Below, one piece after another: positions 24,078 through 33,368 of a stretch of 64,000 nt of DNA. This DNA comes from Oscillatoriales cyanobacterium (lineage in GTDB: Bacteria; Cyanobacteriota; Cyanobacteriia; Cyanobacteriales; Microcoleaceae), in contig RDYN01000006.1 in assembly GCA_004293365.1 (NCBI GenBank), positions 62,001 to 126,000 of the forward strand. Reading direction: 5' to 3'. Each line of letters starts with the position of its first letter. Position 1 is the stretch's first letter. The notes below the pieces were generated by a model. It had not been told where the DNA came from. It saw only the letters and a program-made list of their open reading frames with translations, and did not search any database. A program made the position numbers and the translations under genes.

Positions 24078-24650
24078 ATGAAGTTAACAAAATTGGTATC
24101 GATCGGCATTGCCCTATTTGTAGGAGCAAGCGCGAGCATATTATCTAGCAGCAGAGCCTTCGCTGCGGAAAAAGTTGTACTCACCTTTGGCCCGATCAGA
24201 CAAGCCGTCAATATCAGCGATTTAGAAGACTTTGCTAAAGACGGCACGACGACACCAACCCTCCAACAAATTATCGGGTTCTCCAAAATGGACCCAAAAA
24301 TATTGCAGGGGTTGATCGGTTTACAAATCGGTTTAAAGCCAGCTAATCTCGCCCGGATAGTTTACAGCACCCCAGGCGAAAAAATTACTGACGAAATCGG
24401 TCAAGCAATTCGGACTCAACGCCGCACAGAAGGTGGCAAAGCCCTGCGGGCGGCGGTGATTCTGGCAGCCGGCGACGACGGTAAGGTATCGCTGCTGGAA
24501 ATTTTGAAAAAGTATCCTCTGCCCGAGGTTTACGTAGATATTGCCAGCGTTGCTGCGACTGTTGGGAAAATTCAGAGTTTGGCTGGAAATATGGGCACCC
24601 TGCTACAAGATTCCAAGGGCGAGACAAGGGGTACAACTCAGACAAAATAG
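24078..24650 (+). CDS. Secreted DUF1400-domain protein, stand-alone
   Basis: The 190-residue protein has a signal peptide (MKLTKLVSIGIALFVGASAS, cleavage near AFA-AEK). The mature part matches the DUF1400 domain (AEKVVLTFGPIRQAVNISDL, LEDFAKDG) seen at the N-terminus of cyanobacterial secreted alpha/beta hydrolases. The hydrolase domain itself is missing; the protein ends after a second helical part (EILKKYPLPEVYVDIASVAA). It may be a truncated paralogue or a stand-alone regulator. Upstream lies the HIP1-rich 24.04-24.07 kb region. Confidence 0.75.
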   Translation: MKLTKLVSIGIALFVGASASILSSSRAFAAEKVVLTFGPIRQAVNISDLEDFAKDGTTTPTLQQIIGFSKMDPKILQGLIGLQIGLKPANLARIVYSTPGEKITDEIGQAIRTQRRTEGGKALRAAVILAAGDDGKVSLLEILKKYPLPEVYVDIASVAATVGKIQSLAGNMGTLLQDSKGETRGTTQTK

Positions 24651-24674
24651 TACCGAAAGTTCGACGGTATCAAC

Positions 24675-24818
24675 AGGTTTGTAGTGAGGACTAAAGTCCT
24701 CAGACTTTTTTGCGGACTTTAGTCCTCACTACAAACACTGACTTTTTTGCGGACAGGTTTGTAGTGAGGACTAAAGTCCTCAGACTTTTTTGCGGACTAA
24801 AGTCCTCACTACAAACCA
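24675..24818. repeat. GTTTGTAGTGAGGACTAAAGTCCTC repeat, two copies
   Basis: The motif GTTTGTAGTGAGGACTAAAG occurs at 24677 and 24751, with inverted partners CTTTAGTCCTCACTACAAAC. Each copy forms a long imperfect hairpin around TTTTTTGCGGAC. Same family as at 21.9 and 50.4 kb. Confidence 0.85.
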
Positions 24819-24826
24819 AGAAGCAA

Positions 24827-25723
24827 TTAATTTTTCTCGAGCAACTTTTTCAGCAACTTAGGAACCTCCGAAGGCCGAGCAGCTACGGGTATTTGGGCCT
24901 CTTCAAAGGCAGCCATTTTGTTCTCTACCTTGACACCAAAGGCTTTCTGGGCGGCAGCCCGAGAACTGATCAGGATGCCGGCATGGCCCAATGATGGGCC
25001 TTTGGGAGCGTAGCGGCCTGCCAAATAAGCAACCACCGGTTTGTCGATCGCCGAAGCGATGTAAGAAGCAGCAGCTTGTTCGCTCCAACCGCCAACTTCC
25101 CCGATCAAAACCATCGCCTCCGTACTGTCGTCTTCGTCCAAAAGTTGCAGCCACTGCATAAAAGAAGAACCAACAATCGCGTCGCAGCCAATACAAACCG
25201 CCATCGACTGTCCCAAACCCGCCTCAGTCAGTTCCAGAGCAACTTCGTAAGTCAAAGTGCTGCTGCGGCTGATTACTCCGATCGAGCCTGGAGTGTAGAA
25301 TTCCTTGGGGTGAGTTCCCAGCAGCAATTTATCGGGCACAATAATCCCCGGACTGTTGGGCCCGATCACTAAAGTTTCCGTAGCCTCTGCTTTTCGGACT
25401 AAGCGCACCATATCCAGAGGAGGCACTCCTGGAGTGACGATCGCGATTTGCCGAATTCCTGCCGCGATCGCTTCTAGGGCCGCATCCAGCACCAAGTAAG
25501 CATCAACCAAAATTACCGCAGTGTCAACGTGACCCACTGCCACCACAGCTTCTTCTACCAAATCAAAAATAGGAATTCCCTCCAACTCCTGCCCTCCCCT
25601 ACCGGGACTGACACCGGCGACTACATTAGTGCCGTATGCTTTCATCATCAGGGCGGCGCGGGTTGAGGCTGGAGATTCTGTAATGCCCTGTACTAGGACT
25701 TTGCTTTCTGGAGTTAAATTCAT
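24827..25723 (-). CDS. sucD: Succinyl-CoA synthetase (ADP-forming) alpha subunit
   Basis: SucD binds CoA and carries the phosphohistidine of the succinate-CoA ligase. The 298-residue protein has the CoA-binding start LTPESKVLVQGITESPASTR, GTNVVAGVSPGRGG, GPNSPGIIVPDKL and active-site LGHAGILISSRAA. Length matches the family. It lies downstream of sucC, the usual order, with an 84-bp gap. In cyanobacteria the ligase complements the 2-oxoglutarate decarboxylase route of the TCA cycle. Confidence 0.93.
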   Translation of the reverse strand: MNLTPESKVLVQGITESPASTRAALMMKAYGTNVVAGVSPGRGGQELEGIPIFDLVEEAVVAVGHVDTAVILVDAYLVLDAALEAIAAGIRQIAIVTPGVPPLDMVRLVRKAEATETLVIGPNSPGIIVPDKLLLGTHPKEFYTPGSIGVISRSSTLTYEVALELTEAGLGQSMAVCIGCDAIVGSSFMQWLQLLDEDDSTEAMVLIGEVGGWSEQAAASYIASAIDKPVVAYLAGRYAPKGPSLGHAGILISSRAAAQKAFGVKVENKMAAFEEAQIPVAARPSEVPKLLKKLLEKN

Positions 25724-25807
25724 TTTTTCCTAGTTAACACTCGATCTTTCAAAAGCAGAAGGCTTTCATATATTGTCCAGAGTTCTCGTTTTGCCGATCG
25801 ACTGTCG

Positions 25808-27037
25808 CTATTTGGCAGATGATACAGCTTGAGCCGCAGCTTCATCTAAAGTGCTAGCTAGCTGCACCGGCAACTGTCCGAAACGCTTTTTAACAGCATC
25901 AGCATCGATCTCTACCAGGCGCAGCACAACTTGAATGTGCCGGTTGGCGCGAGCTTTCCGTTCCAAATAGCCCGCTACGGCGGTGATGATTTCCTCGCTC
26001 TTGGAAGCGCTGCCCAAAATATTTACAAGTATTACCTTAACGCTTTTATCCTGAGCGACTAACTCCAGACCCAATTCCGTGCGATCGCGCAGGGCATTTA
26101 CTGCATCGTAACGATCTAAAGAACCCAGGTTCACAAAATTAGCCGGTTTTCCTCGTTGGTGAGCTACAGCATCCAGAGTTGCCATTGTCAGGCCCACTCC
26201 GTTGCACAAAATCCCGACATTCCCGTCTAGTTCCACTAATTCGAGAGATTCGGAATTCGAGCTCGGGGATTGAGGTTTGGAGTCAAACTGATCCGGCGAC
26301 TGCTGCGCCTTTGAGTTGGATTTGGGGCGATCGCCCCCATAGGGATTTCTCCTGCCCCCTCCCATCCCGCTGCTTTGCGTTTTACCCGAGAGTGCTGCCA
26401 AGTCTGGATGCCGCCCCAAGGCATCGTCGTTGGCGCTGACTTTACCGTCTAAAGCCATTAACTCTCCTGTTGGACTGATCCCGAGAGGATTGATTTCTAC
26501 TAAATCTAAATCCTTTTGGACAAACAACCGATACATTTTTTCGACAATGGTACTCACCGATTGAATCAAATCTCCCTGCAATCCCATTTTCAGCATGAGA
26601 CGCCTCGCGTAGAAAGGCGAAAATTCCTGATCTACGGCAACTTGCTGCATTTGTTCGATCGACCCTTCGACATCCATACCTCCTTCTCTGGATCCCAGAA
26701 GTACCGGGCGGCGGGCGATCGGGTCTAGGAGTACCGCCAAGTACAATTCTCGATCGGCGTTGTACTTTGCTTCTGCTAACAGGACTTGCGGATATTCATC
26801 TTCGATCGGCAAATTAAAAATTGTTTGAGCCGCAGCAACTGCATCGATCGTATTTTCCACAAATTTAATGCCGCCCGCCCGGCCCCGTCCCCCAGCCCGC
26901 ACTTGCGACTTAAGTACAACTGGGTAAGGAATTTTCAGCCCTTTGAGGTCGGCGGGATTGTCAATCCGCTGCGACGGCAAAATCGGAATTGCCATCTGGC
27001 GAAATAAAGATTTGGCTTGGTACTCTAACAAATCCAT
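25808..27037 (-). CDS. sucC: Succinyl-CoA synthetase beta subunit
   Basis: The product from ATG 27037 has the ATP-grasp start MDLLEYQAKSLFRQMAIPIL, VVLKSQVRAGGRGRAGGI and the phosphate-site GNVGILCNGVGLTMATLDAV. It is about 409 residues, slightly longer than usual because of a low-complexity insert (NPYGGDRPKSNSKAQQSPDQ onward) before the C-terminal lobe. The insert replaces part of the linker near KVSANDDALGRHPDLAAL. The frame to 27127 adds only repeat-like sequence. Confidence 0.92.
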   Translation of the reverse strand: MDLLEYQAKSLFRQMAIPILPSQRIDNPADLKGLKIPYPVVLKSQVRAGGRGRAGGIKFVENTIDAVAAAQTIFNLPIEDEYPQVLLAEAKYNADRELYLAVLLDPIARRPVLLGSREGGMDVEGSIEQMQQVAVDQEFSPFYARRLMLKMGLQGDLIQSVSTIVEKMYRLFVQKDLDLVEINPLGISPTGELMALDGKVSANDDALGRHPDLAALSGKTQSSGMGGGRRNPYGGDRPKSNSKAQQSPDQFDSKPQSPSSNSESLELVELDGNVGILCNGVGLTMATLDAVAHQRGKPANFVNLGSLDRYDAVNALRDRTELGLELVAQDKSVKVILVNILGSASKSEEIITAVAGYLERKARANRHIQVVLRLVEIDADAVKKRFGQLPVQLASTLDEAAAQAVSSAK

Positions 27038-27602
27038 TCTTAATAATTGGTGACGGGTAGTTGGCAACAAGCAATTCGTCGTTTTTTGCAATTCATAATT
27101 AATAAATAATAATTGGCTTTTTGTCAAGTTAAAACTTAAAAATTATGGCTTTTATCTTTTAATTCTCAACTTTTATATTCCTTCTGACTTATTCGATATT
27201 GCTGGCATATCACCTATTACCTAAGCTATTTTGTACTTTGTGTTTGGCGATATACAATTGCCAGACTTGACTGTTGGCTCGGGCTGGGACACAGTATGGA
27301 GATGGTTAGTAGTTTTTTTATCTTAGGAGTTTTGGCCATACTGTTTCCAGATATTTCTGGGAGCTAATTATCAATTGATTCCAGTAAATTAAGCATCAAA
27401 TACGACTTGCTTTTAAGCTGGTCATGTGTATTTTATCCCTTTTTCCTGATAACTCATGACTCCTTACTAATAACTCATGACTTTTTCCCAATAACTCATG
27501 GCTCCTTCCCAATAACTCATGACTTTTTTCCAATAACTAATGACTCCTTCCCAATAACTAATGACTGATGACTAATGACTAATGACTAATGACTAATGAC
27601 TT
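27038..27602. repeat. Intergenic with AATAACTCATGACT and AATGACT tandem repeats
   Basis: From 27448 to 27602 there are about ten copies of units such as CCCAATAACTCATGACTC and ACTAATGACTAATGAC. The same family lies at 39930-40024. The rest (27038-27447) is AT-rich with no gene I can support. Confidence 0.8.
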
Positions 27603-29108
27603 CTAATTAGCAGTGCCTTGATGGACAGTTTTAACCCATTTCAGCCGCTTGGGACGCACCGAAATCCGAGCCGTCACAATCCCTACCAGCAGCCAGTGCA
27701 ACATATACACAGTACCCCGCAGCGTTTGCAGCAAGGTGACAAAAACTCTTTTAATGTCAAATTTAGTCTCTTTGCGAGTGCGGCGCAAACCGACAAACAT
27801 TCCCACCACTGACAAGGTAAGAGTCATCACAGTTATGGGACTGGCGATCGGCATCCGGCGCAGCGCAATTGACATCAAAAAGTCCGGCAGCGCTACTGTC
27901 GGCAAGAAATATTGAGATACCCAAAATCCAAATAAATCCCAAGTTTTCCCAGTTCCCATCCGATTGCGTAAAATTAGCTGCCAGTAGTCAAGATAACGCT
28001 GATAGCCGCCTTCTGCCCACCGATTGCGCTGGTGCCACAGGGCCGTCGCGTTGGTAACTCCTTCTTCTGACACGGCTGGGAAAGCCAAAAATTCAATGTC
28101 CCACTGGTCTAGGTGCAGCCTCACGGTCAAATCCAAGTCGTCGGTAATGGTTTCCTCGTTCCAGCCGCCGCAGCTTTCTAAGGCGGTGCGCCGCATGAAT
28201 TGGCCGTTACCGCGCAATTCTCCAATGCCGCCGATCGCAATCCGCTGCTGTTGGAAAAAACTATCGAGAGCCATTTCTGCTTCTTGGCCGCGAGTCCACA
28301 CATTTACCGCTGCGTTAGCGATCGCTTTTCTGACTTGCACCGCCCCTACCTTTTCTCTCTCGAACACCGGCAGCACCCGGCGCAGCAAATCTGGCGTTAC
28401 CGTCGCGTCGGCGTCAAATATTCCCACAAATTCCCCGCGAGTCAGCGGCAAAACTTCATTCAGGGCTCCCGACTTGCCACCGCTGGCATTTACTCCTCTG
28501 CTAAATACTTTGAGCTGCGGGTACTGTTTGGTTAGGGCCTCCAATACTAGCGCCGTGCCGTCGCTGCTGCGATCGTCGATCGCCCAAACTTCGTAGCGGT
28601 CGATCGGGTAATCTACATTGCAGATGGATTGTACGAATCGGGCAATCACCGCTTCCTCATTTTTCGCCGCCACCAGCAGCGACACGTAGGGCCAATCCTC
28701 TCGATTTTCATCGGCAAGAGGCGGCCCTGCGGGCTTGGGAGTCGCAAACAACACTCGAAATGCTTGCATCCACAGCAGTCCCGTCAACCCCCACACTACC
28801 CACGCACCCCAAGAAATCAAGTGCAGGGCGATCGTGCCGCCCCAAATCGCAGTCAGCAGCGCGGCCGCTTTTCCCCGCCTTCCCCGGTACAGATTTTGAG
28901 GAAAAGAAGGAGATCCCGGCACAGACACCGCCACCGGGAGCTTTGATGAAGTTTCCGCGTCAAACACCCTGTCGCCAATGTCTGGTATGGCAAATATTTT
29001 GCCGAGCTTGGAGTTCGAGGTCAAACTCTTGAGCTCTTCTTGAGCTAGATCTGGGATGTCCAACTTAAGCTCGCTGCTGTCGTTTTCTGGCCAAGAACTC
29101 TCCTGCAT
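27603..29108 (-). CDS. mgdA: Beta-monoglucosyldiacylglycerol synthase (GT2)
   Basis: This enzyme adds glucose from UDP-glucose to diacylglycerol, the first step of cyanobacterial galactolipid synthesis. The 501-residue protein has N-terminal membrane spans (TAIWGGTIALHLISWGAWVV), WPYVSLLVAAKNEEAVIARF, EVWAIDDRSSDGTA, DXD FDADATVT, ITDDLDLTVRLH and QRNRW. The overall pattern matches the Sll1377-type family (~480 residues). C-terminal spans follow from about residue 380. It is divergent from the EbsA-like gene, with a 383-bp spacer. Confidence 0.85.
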   Translation of the reverse strand: MQESSWPENDSSELKLDIPDLAQEELKSLTSNSKLGKIFAIPDIGDRVFDAETSSKLPVAVSVPGSPSFPQNLYRGRRGKAAALLTAIWGGTIALHLISWGAWVVWGLTGLLWMQAFRVLFATPKPAGPPLADENREDWPYVSLLVAAKNEEAVIARFVQSICNVDYPIDRYEVWAIDDRSSDGTALVLEALTKQYPQLKVFSRGVNASGGKSGALNEVLPLTRGEFVGIFDADATVTPDLLRRVLPVFEREKVGAVQVRKAIANAAVNVWTRGQEAEMALDSFFQQQRIAIGGIGELRGNGQFMRRTALESCGGWNEETITDDLDLTVRLHLDQWDIEFLAFPAVSEEGVTNATALWHQRNRWAEGGYQRYLDYWQLILRNRMGTGKTWDLFGFWVSQYFLPTVALPDFLMSIALRRMPIASPITVMTLTLSVVGMFVGLRRTRKETKFDIKRVFVTLLQTLRGTVYMLHWLLVGIVTARISVRPKRLKWVKTVHQGTAN

Positions 29109-29491
29109 AGGTTACTTGATTCAACCACCAATAGTTTTTGATTTTTAGAGATAAGTATTTACTGTATCAGGTTCTGAGCTTTTCTCGAAAGCCGGTGGGA
29201 TCGCGCACCGCAGGAGGGATCTATGCTGGTACGGCAAAGGTAAACTGGCATTGTATAGAGTCTTTGGGATGACCCCCCAAAAAAAACGGATACCAGCCCG
29301 CGACTTAAGTCCTTCGCCACCCCAAATTTTAGACTTTTGTTCAAATTCGCCACTTCAGCAGATTCATCTGCCCTTGTAAATCTAAAATCTAAAATCCAAA
29401 ATCCAAAATAGAGTGAGTTTTGCTTGCGATCGACCAGGAATATCTGCTAGTTTTTGCAGATGATCTCAACCCACTGTCAGGATGCGGAAAT
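29109..29491. other. Divergent intergenic region
   Basis: The spacer between mgdA and the EbsA-like gene is AT-rich. Positions 29378-29410 carry three or four TAAAATC/CCAAAATC units. An ORF at 29159-29353 (minus) has no supporting features. A promoter for each divergent gene is expected here but I cannot place one reliably. Confidence 0.5.
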
Positions 29492-29866
29492 ATGTCTCTT
29501 CCTCAACTGAAACCAGCCGACGACAAAGAAGTGAAAGTCTACGCGCCTTTCTATCAAGAGCCCCGGCGCAAGTTTTTGCCGCACGCTATTGGTCTCTACA
29601 AGCTCAAAAGCTTGGAGGGGGCAAGAAAAATTGACGGAGGCGAAGACGTACCCTTTGTCGCTAGTTGGAATATCTCGTCGCTGCCGATGGATTTGACCCG
29701 CTGTCGGGTGTTGTTTGACGGTAATGCTGAACTCAGCTACGAAGTGACTCTGCAAAGCTCTGAGTTTGTCAGTTGCTTAATTGAGGTACTCCTGACTTTT
29801 CAGCGGACTCGTACCGTCGATTTTTCTAAAACGTTTTACCGCAAGCTGATGCGTATGGATGAGTAA
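29492..29866 (+). CDS. ebsA: EbsA-like type IV pilus biogenesis protein
   Basis: The 124-residue product from ATG 29492 (MSLPQLKPADDKEVKVYAPF) contains LPHAIGLYKLKSLEGARKID, GGEDVPFVASWNISSLPMDL and TRCRVLFDGNAELSYEVTLQ. I recall this pattern for EbsA, a cyanobacterial protein needed for type IV pilus assembly and biofilm suppression. The assignment rests on memory of the family, so the symbol is tentative. The open frame upstream to 29420 adds 24 residues (an alternative TTG/GTG start). It is monocistronic. Confidence 0.6.
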   Translation: MSLPQLKPADDKEVKVYAPFYQEPRRKFLPHAIGLYKLKSLEGARKIDGGEDVPFVASWNISSLPMDLTRCRVLFDGNAELSYEVTLQSSEFVSCLIEVLLTFQRTRTVDFSKTFYRKLMRMDE

Positions 29867-30798
29867 ATTTGACCGCACCCGCCATCTCAAAAGTTTGTAA
29901 TTGATTGCGGCCCAAAAATGCGCGCTAATAATGTAATGCCATCGAGAAGGCGAGATTATATTATTGGTGCGCTATTTCTATTTTGAGGAGTTACCAAAAA
30001 GAATTGGTTTAAAGCCCCAAGCCCGATCGCCCTTGAGAAATAAAAAGAAGATGATTTATTACTCCAATCCTCAGACTTTCAGGTAGAGTTGGCACTCCTT
30101 TCGTCAACTGTCAAGGGGTCAACTGTCAAATAAATTTTTCGTGATTGGTAATTTATTCCTGGACGTAGGGGTTGACAGAAACCGGGTTTTTTCACGAAAA
30201 TTCTAGCCAGAAAACCTCATATTTTGTGAAAAATCCAGTTTCTTGATGTTTGTGTTTAAGCCATATAATTAAGGAGCGCAAATTAAATAATTTACACAAG
30301 TATGTGGGATGGGCGTCTCGCCCGTCCAGAAAGGAGGGGCGAGACGCCCATCCCACAAGAAACATCAAATTGTAAGTTATTTAATTCTCATTTCTAAGGA
30401 ACCCGCGTGCCTCACGGAAATTGAGAACCGCTATAACTGAGTTGTTGCGTCATTAGAAAAGAGTGCAAAAATTGCTTTACTATATTGAAAGGCATCTGGA
30501 TCTAACTACGTTGCATAGGTCTTTAAAAAGCGGCATTTATATCAATTAAAGATTGATAAGATTATTCTTAAACAGTTGTTTGATAGTTAATAAAAACCTA
30601 AAGCCGCAAAAAAAATATGAAAATAAAGATGTCAAAAAAAAGCTAACTAAAGGGTGGCGAACAAATGAATAAAAGTTCCCCTTAAAAAATCGATCGGCGC
30701 AAAAGTGACAAAATCGAGTATAATCATATTGCGAAATTGACTCGCAATGCTGAAATACTGTTGAATAAACTAAATTTATTTAAATAGACAGGTCCAAA
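29867..30798. other. Long intergenic region with two repeat types
   Basis: No gene is supported over 930 bp. Positions 30172-30246 carry AGAAACCGGGTTTTTTCACG and a degenerate inverse copy, the family of 13.85 kb. Positions 30304-30356 are a near-perfect hairpin (see separate entry). The AT-rich part 30480-30790 may hold the promoter of the next gene. An apparent minus-strand ORF at 30724-30912 overlaps the next gene's start. Confidence 0.6.
30304..30356. repeat. Long hairpin GTGGGATGGGCGTCTCGCCC
   Basis: GTGGGATGGGCGTCTCGCCC pairs with GGGCGAGACGCCCATCCCAC around a short loop (GTCCAGAAAGGA). The stem is about 20 bp and nearly perfect. A related GTGGGATGGGCG repeat appears at 54240. Confidence 0.9.
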
Positions 30799-31896
30799 TT
30801 GAGGAGAGAAGGCGTACCCAAATTGACTAAATATTTGCTGATCGGTTCGACAAAAGCTTACAGCGGCAAGTCCGCGATCGCCCTGGGGATGGCGCTGGCA
30901 CTCCGGGAACAAGGAATGGCAATCGCCTACGGCAAACCGCTGGGAACCTGTTTCAGCTCGGAGGGAGCTGGAGTGGCGGAGGAAGATGTGCGGTTCGCGG
31001 TAGAGACGCTTAAACTCTCAGAAAGTCAGATGCCGTCAACACTGCTGTATTTGGACGAAGAGACGGTTCACAAGCGTTTGCGCCAAGAAGACAAGACAGA
31101 TTACCGCCAGTCTCTGGCGCAATATTTGCAAAATCCCAGCGGAGACTTGGTGCTGTTAGAAGGCCCTGCTAATTTGGAGGAAGGCAGTCTGTTTGACTTG
31201 TCTTTGTCTCAAATCGCTGATGCCATTGATGCCTCTGTGCTGCTGGTAGTGCGCCCGATCGATCTTTATATAGACGATTTGCTGTCAGCGAAGCGGCGCT
31301 TGGGCTCGCGCTTGATAGGCGTCGTGCTCAACGATGTTCCCTCCGACAAACTTGAATCCGTAACTGCGACTGTGCGCCCTTTTCTGGAAGCTAGCGGTAT
31401 TCCAGTTTTGGGAATGCTGCCGAGAAGCGCTTTGCTGCGGAGTGTCAGCGTCAAAGAATTAGTCCACCAATTGAAAGCTGATGTTCTCTGCCGTCGAGAC
31501 CGCTTGGATTTGATGGTGGAAACCTTGACAATTGGTGCGATGAATGTTAGCTCAGCTATGAAGTATTTCCGCAAAGCCAGAAATATGGCGGTAGTCACCG
31601 GGGGCGATCGCACGGACATTCAGCTCGCGGCTCTGGAAAGCTCGACTCAGTGCTTAATTCTCACAGGCCACTTGCCTCCTTCTCCCTTGGTAATCGGCAG
31701 AGCAGAAGAAATGGAAATTCCAGTTTTATCTGTTGATTTGGATACCTTAACCACGGTGGAAATTATCGACAGCACCTTTGGCAATGTCCGCCTGCACGAA
31801 CGCATCAAGGTGGAATGCGTTACTCAGCTAATGGCAGAACACTTTGACCTTAAGGCCATGATGGCATCATTGGGTTTGGGCGATCGAGTTCATTAA
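30799..31896 (+). CDS. Phosphotransacetylase N-domain-like protein (BioD-like P-loop + DRTGG)
   Basis: The 365-residue product has a P-loop-like YLLIGSTKAYSGKSAIALGM, followed by VLLEGPANLEEGS, VLLVVRPIDL and GVVLNDVPSDK. These resemble the N-terminal BioD/CobQ-like domain of phosphate acetyltransferases; the C-terminal TGGDRTDIQLAALESSTQCL is a DRTGG domain. The phosphotransacetylase catalytic domain is absent. Such stand-alone proteins are common in cyanobacteria and probably bind nucleotides to regulate metabolism. Both TTG 30799 and TTG 30823 are possible starts; the first was taken but the choice is uncertain. Confidence 0.8.
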   Translation: MRREGVPKLTKYLLIGSTKAYSGKSAIALGMALALREQGMAIAYGKPLGTCFSSEGAGVAEEDVRFAVETLKLSESQMPSTLLYLDEETVHKRLRQEDKTDYRQSLAQYLQNPSGDLVLLEGPANLEEGSLFDLSLSQIADAIDASVLLVVRPIDLYIDDLLSAKRRLGSRLIGVVLNDVPSDKLESVTATVRPFLEASGIPVLGMLPRSALLRSVSVKELVHQLKADVLCRRDRLDLMVETLTIGAMNVSSAMKYFRKARNMAVVTGGDRTDIQLAALESSTQCLILTGHLPPSPLVIGRAEEMEIPVLSVDLDTLTTVEIIDSTFGNVRLHERIKVECVTQLMAEHFDLKAMMASLGLGDRVH

Positions 31897-32210
31897 CAAG
31901 GCCACCGGATCTGAAGGTATTCGGCAGCGGGAACTGGGCGAACAACATATTCGGCAGAGGCAAGAAGGCAGAGAGGATTTTTGGTTTAAAAAATAAAAAC
32001 TCAAAATTCTTAAATCCTCAATTTTTATTGAATCGTACCTTCTGCTCTGGCTGCCGAATGCTTTTAGACATTCTGCCTTCTGGGTTCCTCAAATCTCCCG
32101 CTCCTCTAGTCAGATACCGTTAATCAGCAATTCTTAACTTCTTTTTGGTGGCAATTGCTAGTTAGTCTGCTAGAATCCACAACGTAGTTTTATTTAATTT
32201 AATAAATTCT
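31897..32210. other. Intergenic, no features seen
   Basis: An AT-rich spacer after the DRTGG gene. Repeats of TTCGGCAGAGGCAAGAAGGC style words are visible, but no hairpin, gene or regulatory element is clear. Confidence 0.4.
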
Positions 32211-32714
32211 TTGAGTCAATCAATTGAGCTACCCAGAGTTGATGATTTTTTACAAGAACTTGCGGCGATCCAGCAAACAAGCTCCAAGCGGGTTGCTCTT
32301 TTGGGTTCTCGCCACGTTCCTATTACCCACCAGCAGCTAATTGAGATGCTGAGCTACGCCTTAGTTCTGGGAGGCAACCAGCTCATCACATCGGGGGCTA
32401 CAGGCACCAATTCAGCCGCAATTCGGGGGGCAATGCGAGCAGATCCTAATCTGCTGACGGTGATTTTGCCGCAAAGCATGAGCCGCCAGCCTCGGGAGTC
32501 CCGCGAGCAGCTCGAACAAGTCATACATTTGGTAGAAAATCCCAAAAATGACAGCTTGTCTCTCCCGGAAGCCAGCGCCATGTGCAATCAGGAGATTATT
32601 TCTCGCTGTCAGCAACTGATCTGTTTTGCTTTTCACGAAAGCCACACTTTGCTGAAAACTTGCCAGGATGCGGAGGAACAGCGCAAAGTTGTTACTCTGT
32701 TCTATTTTGATTGA
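32211..32714 (+). CDS. DprA/LOG-like Rossmann protein (DNA recombination-mediator A type)
   Basis: The 167-residue protein starts at TTG. Its core, KRVALLGSRHVPITHQQLIE, then GGNQLITSGATGTNSAAIRG, LLTVILPQSMSRQPRESREQ and SRCQQLICFAFHESHTLLKT, is the Rossmann pattern of the SMF/DprA-LOG superfamily. DprA proteins load RecA onto incoming single-stranded DNA. This short form lacks the DprA SAM and winged-helix domains, so function may differ. Confidence 0.75.
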   Translation: MSQSIELPRVDDFLQELAAIQQTSSKRVALLGSRHVPITHQQLIEMLSYALVLGGNQLITSGATGTNSAAIRGAMRADPNLLTVILPQSMSRQPRESREQLEQVIHLVENPKNDSLSLPEASAMCNQEIISRCQQLICFAFHESHTLLKTCQDAEEQRKVVTLFYFD

Positions 32715-32729
32715 AATGCGAGGTGGATA

Positions 32730-33146
32730 ATGCTGTTGGGATTGCCTGTGTCGGTTATTCTGCTTGATTCTGTTGCTGCTGCTGCTGCGCTGGTTTACGC
32801 ACCGTTTTTGGTGGTTGCCCTTGCTCGGTTGCAGCTAGGCTATGACCAAGCAGCACCTCGCGCTATGTTTGATAGGTTGCCCGGTTACGCTCAGCGGGCA
32901 ACTTGGGCTCACCAAAATTCGTTTGAGACGTTTATGCTGTTTTCAGCGGCGGCTTTGATGGCTTTTGTGACAGGAATAGATTCGGAGGCGGCGGGCTGGG
33001 CTGGAATCGCTTTTCCTGTAGCCCGATTGTTGTTTTCGGTTTTCTATATTCTGAATGTGCCTCTGGGGCGATCGCTCATGTTTGCGATTAGTTCTACTTG
33101 CACTTTCTCTTTATTCTATTTCAGTTTGATGGCTGTTAATGGGTAA
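32730..33146 (+). CDS. MAPEG-family membrane protein
   Basis: The 138-residue protein has four predicted spans (LLGLPVSVILLDSVAAAAAL; FMLFSAAALMAFVTGI; AWAGIAFPVARLLFSVFY; LMFAISSTCTFSLFYFSLM). GYAQRATWAHQNSFETFMLF contains the family's conserved R..A.xNxxE-like segment. MAPEG proteins include glutathione transferases and related oxidative-stress enzymes. It starts 15 nt after the previous gene, so the two may be co-transcribed. Confidence 0.85.
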   Translation: MLLGLPVSVILLDSVAAAAALVYAPFLVVALARLQLGYDQAAPRAMFDRLPGYAQRATWAHQNSFETFMLFSAAALMAFVTGIDSEAAGWAGIAFPVARLLFSVFYILNVPLGRSLMFAISSTCTFSLFYFSLMAVNG

Positions 33147-33368
33147 TTGTCAGTTGTCAGTTGTCAGTTGTTAGTTGTTAGTTGTTAGTTGTTAGTTGTT
33201 AGTTGTCATTAGTTGAGAGACGCTTAATTAATGACTAATTACCAACTACGAACTACTAACTACCAACCACCCATTCCCCATTCCCCATTCCCCATTCCCC
33301 ATTCCCCAATGCCCTGCGCGGGCCAATGACCTGCGCGGGCCAATTACCAATTTACCAATTACTAATTT
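33147..33368. repeat. GTTGTTA/GTTGTCA and CATTCCCCATTCCC repeats
   Basis: 33150-33215 carries about nine TCAGTTG/TTAGTTG heptamer-like units. Positions 33268-33307 carry four CCCCATT repeats and 33308-33350 two AATGACCTGCGCGGGCCAAT copies. A short stretch before the YajQ ATG repeats ACCAATTTACTAATTTA. Confidence 0.85.

Noticed and set aside
23813-24286. Minus-strand ORF of 157 codons
   Set aside because: Antisense to the DUF1400 gene, whose signal peptide and domain are clear; no recognisable content in the antisense frame.
29159-29353. Small minus-strand ORF after mgdA
   Set aside because: No supporting features and no plausible start context.
30724-30912. Minus-strand 62-codon ORF
   Set aside because: It is antisense to the start of the DRTGG-domain gene.
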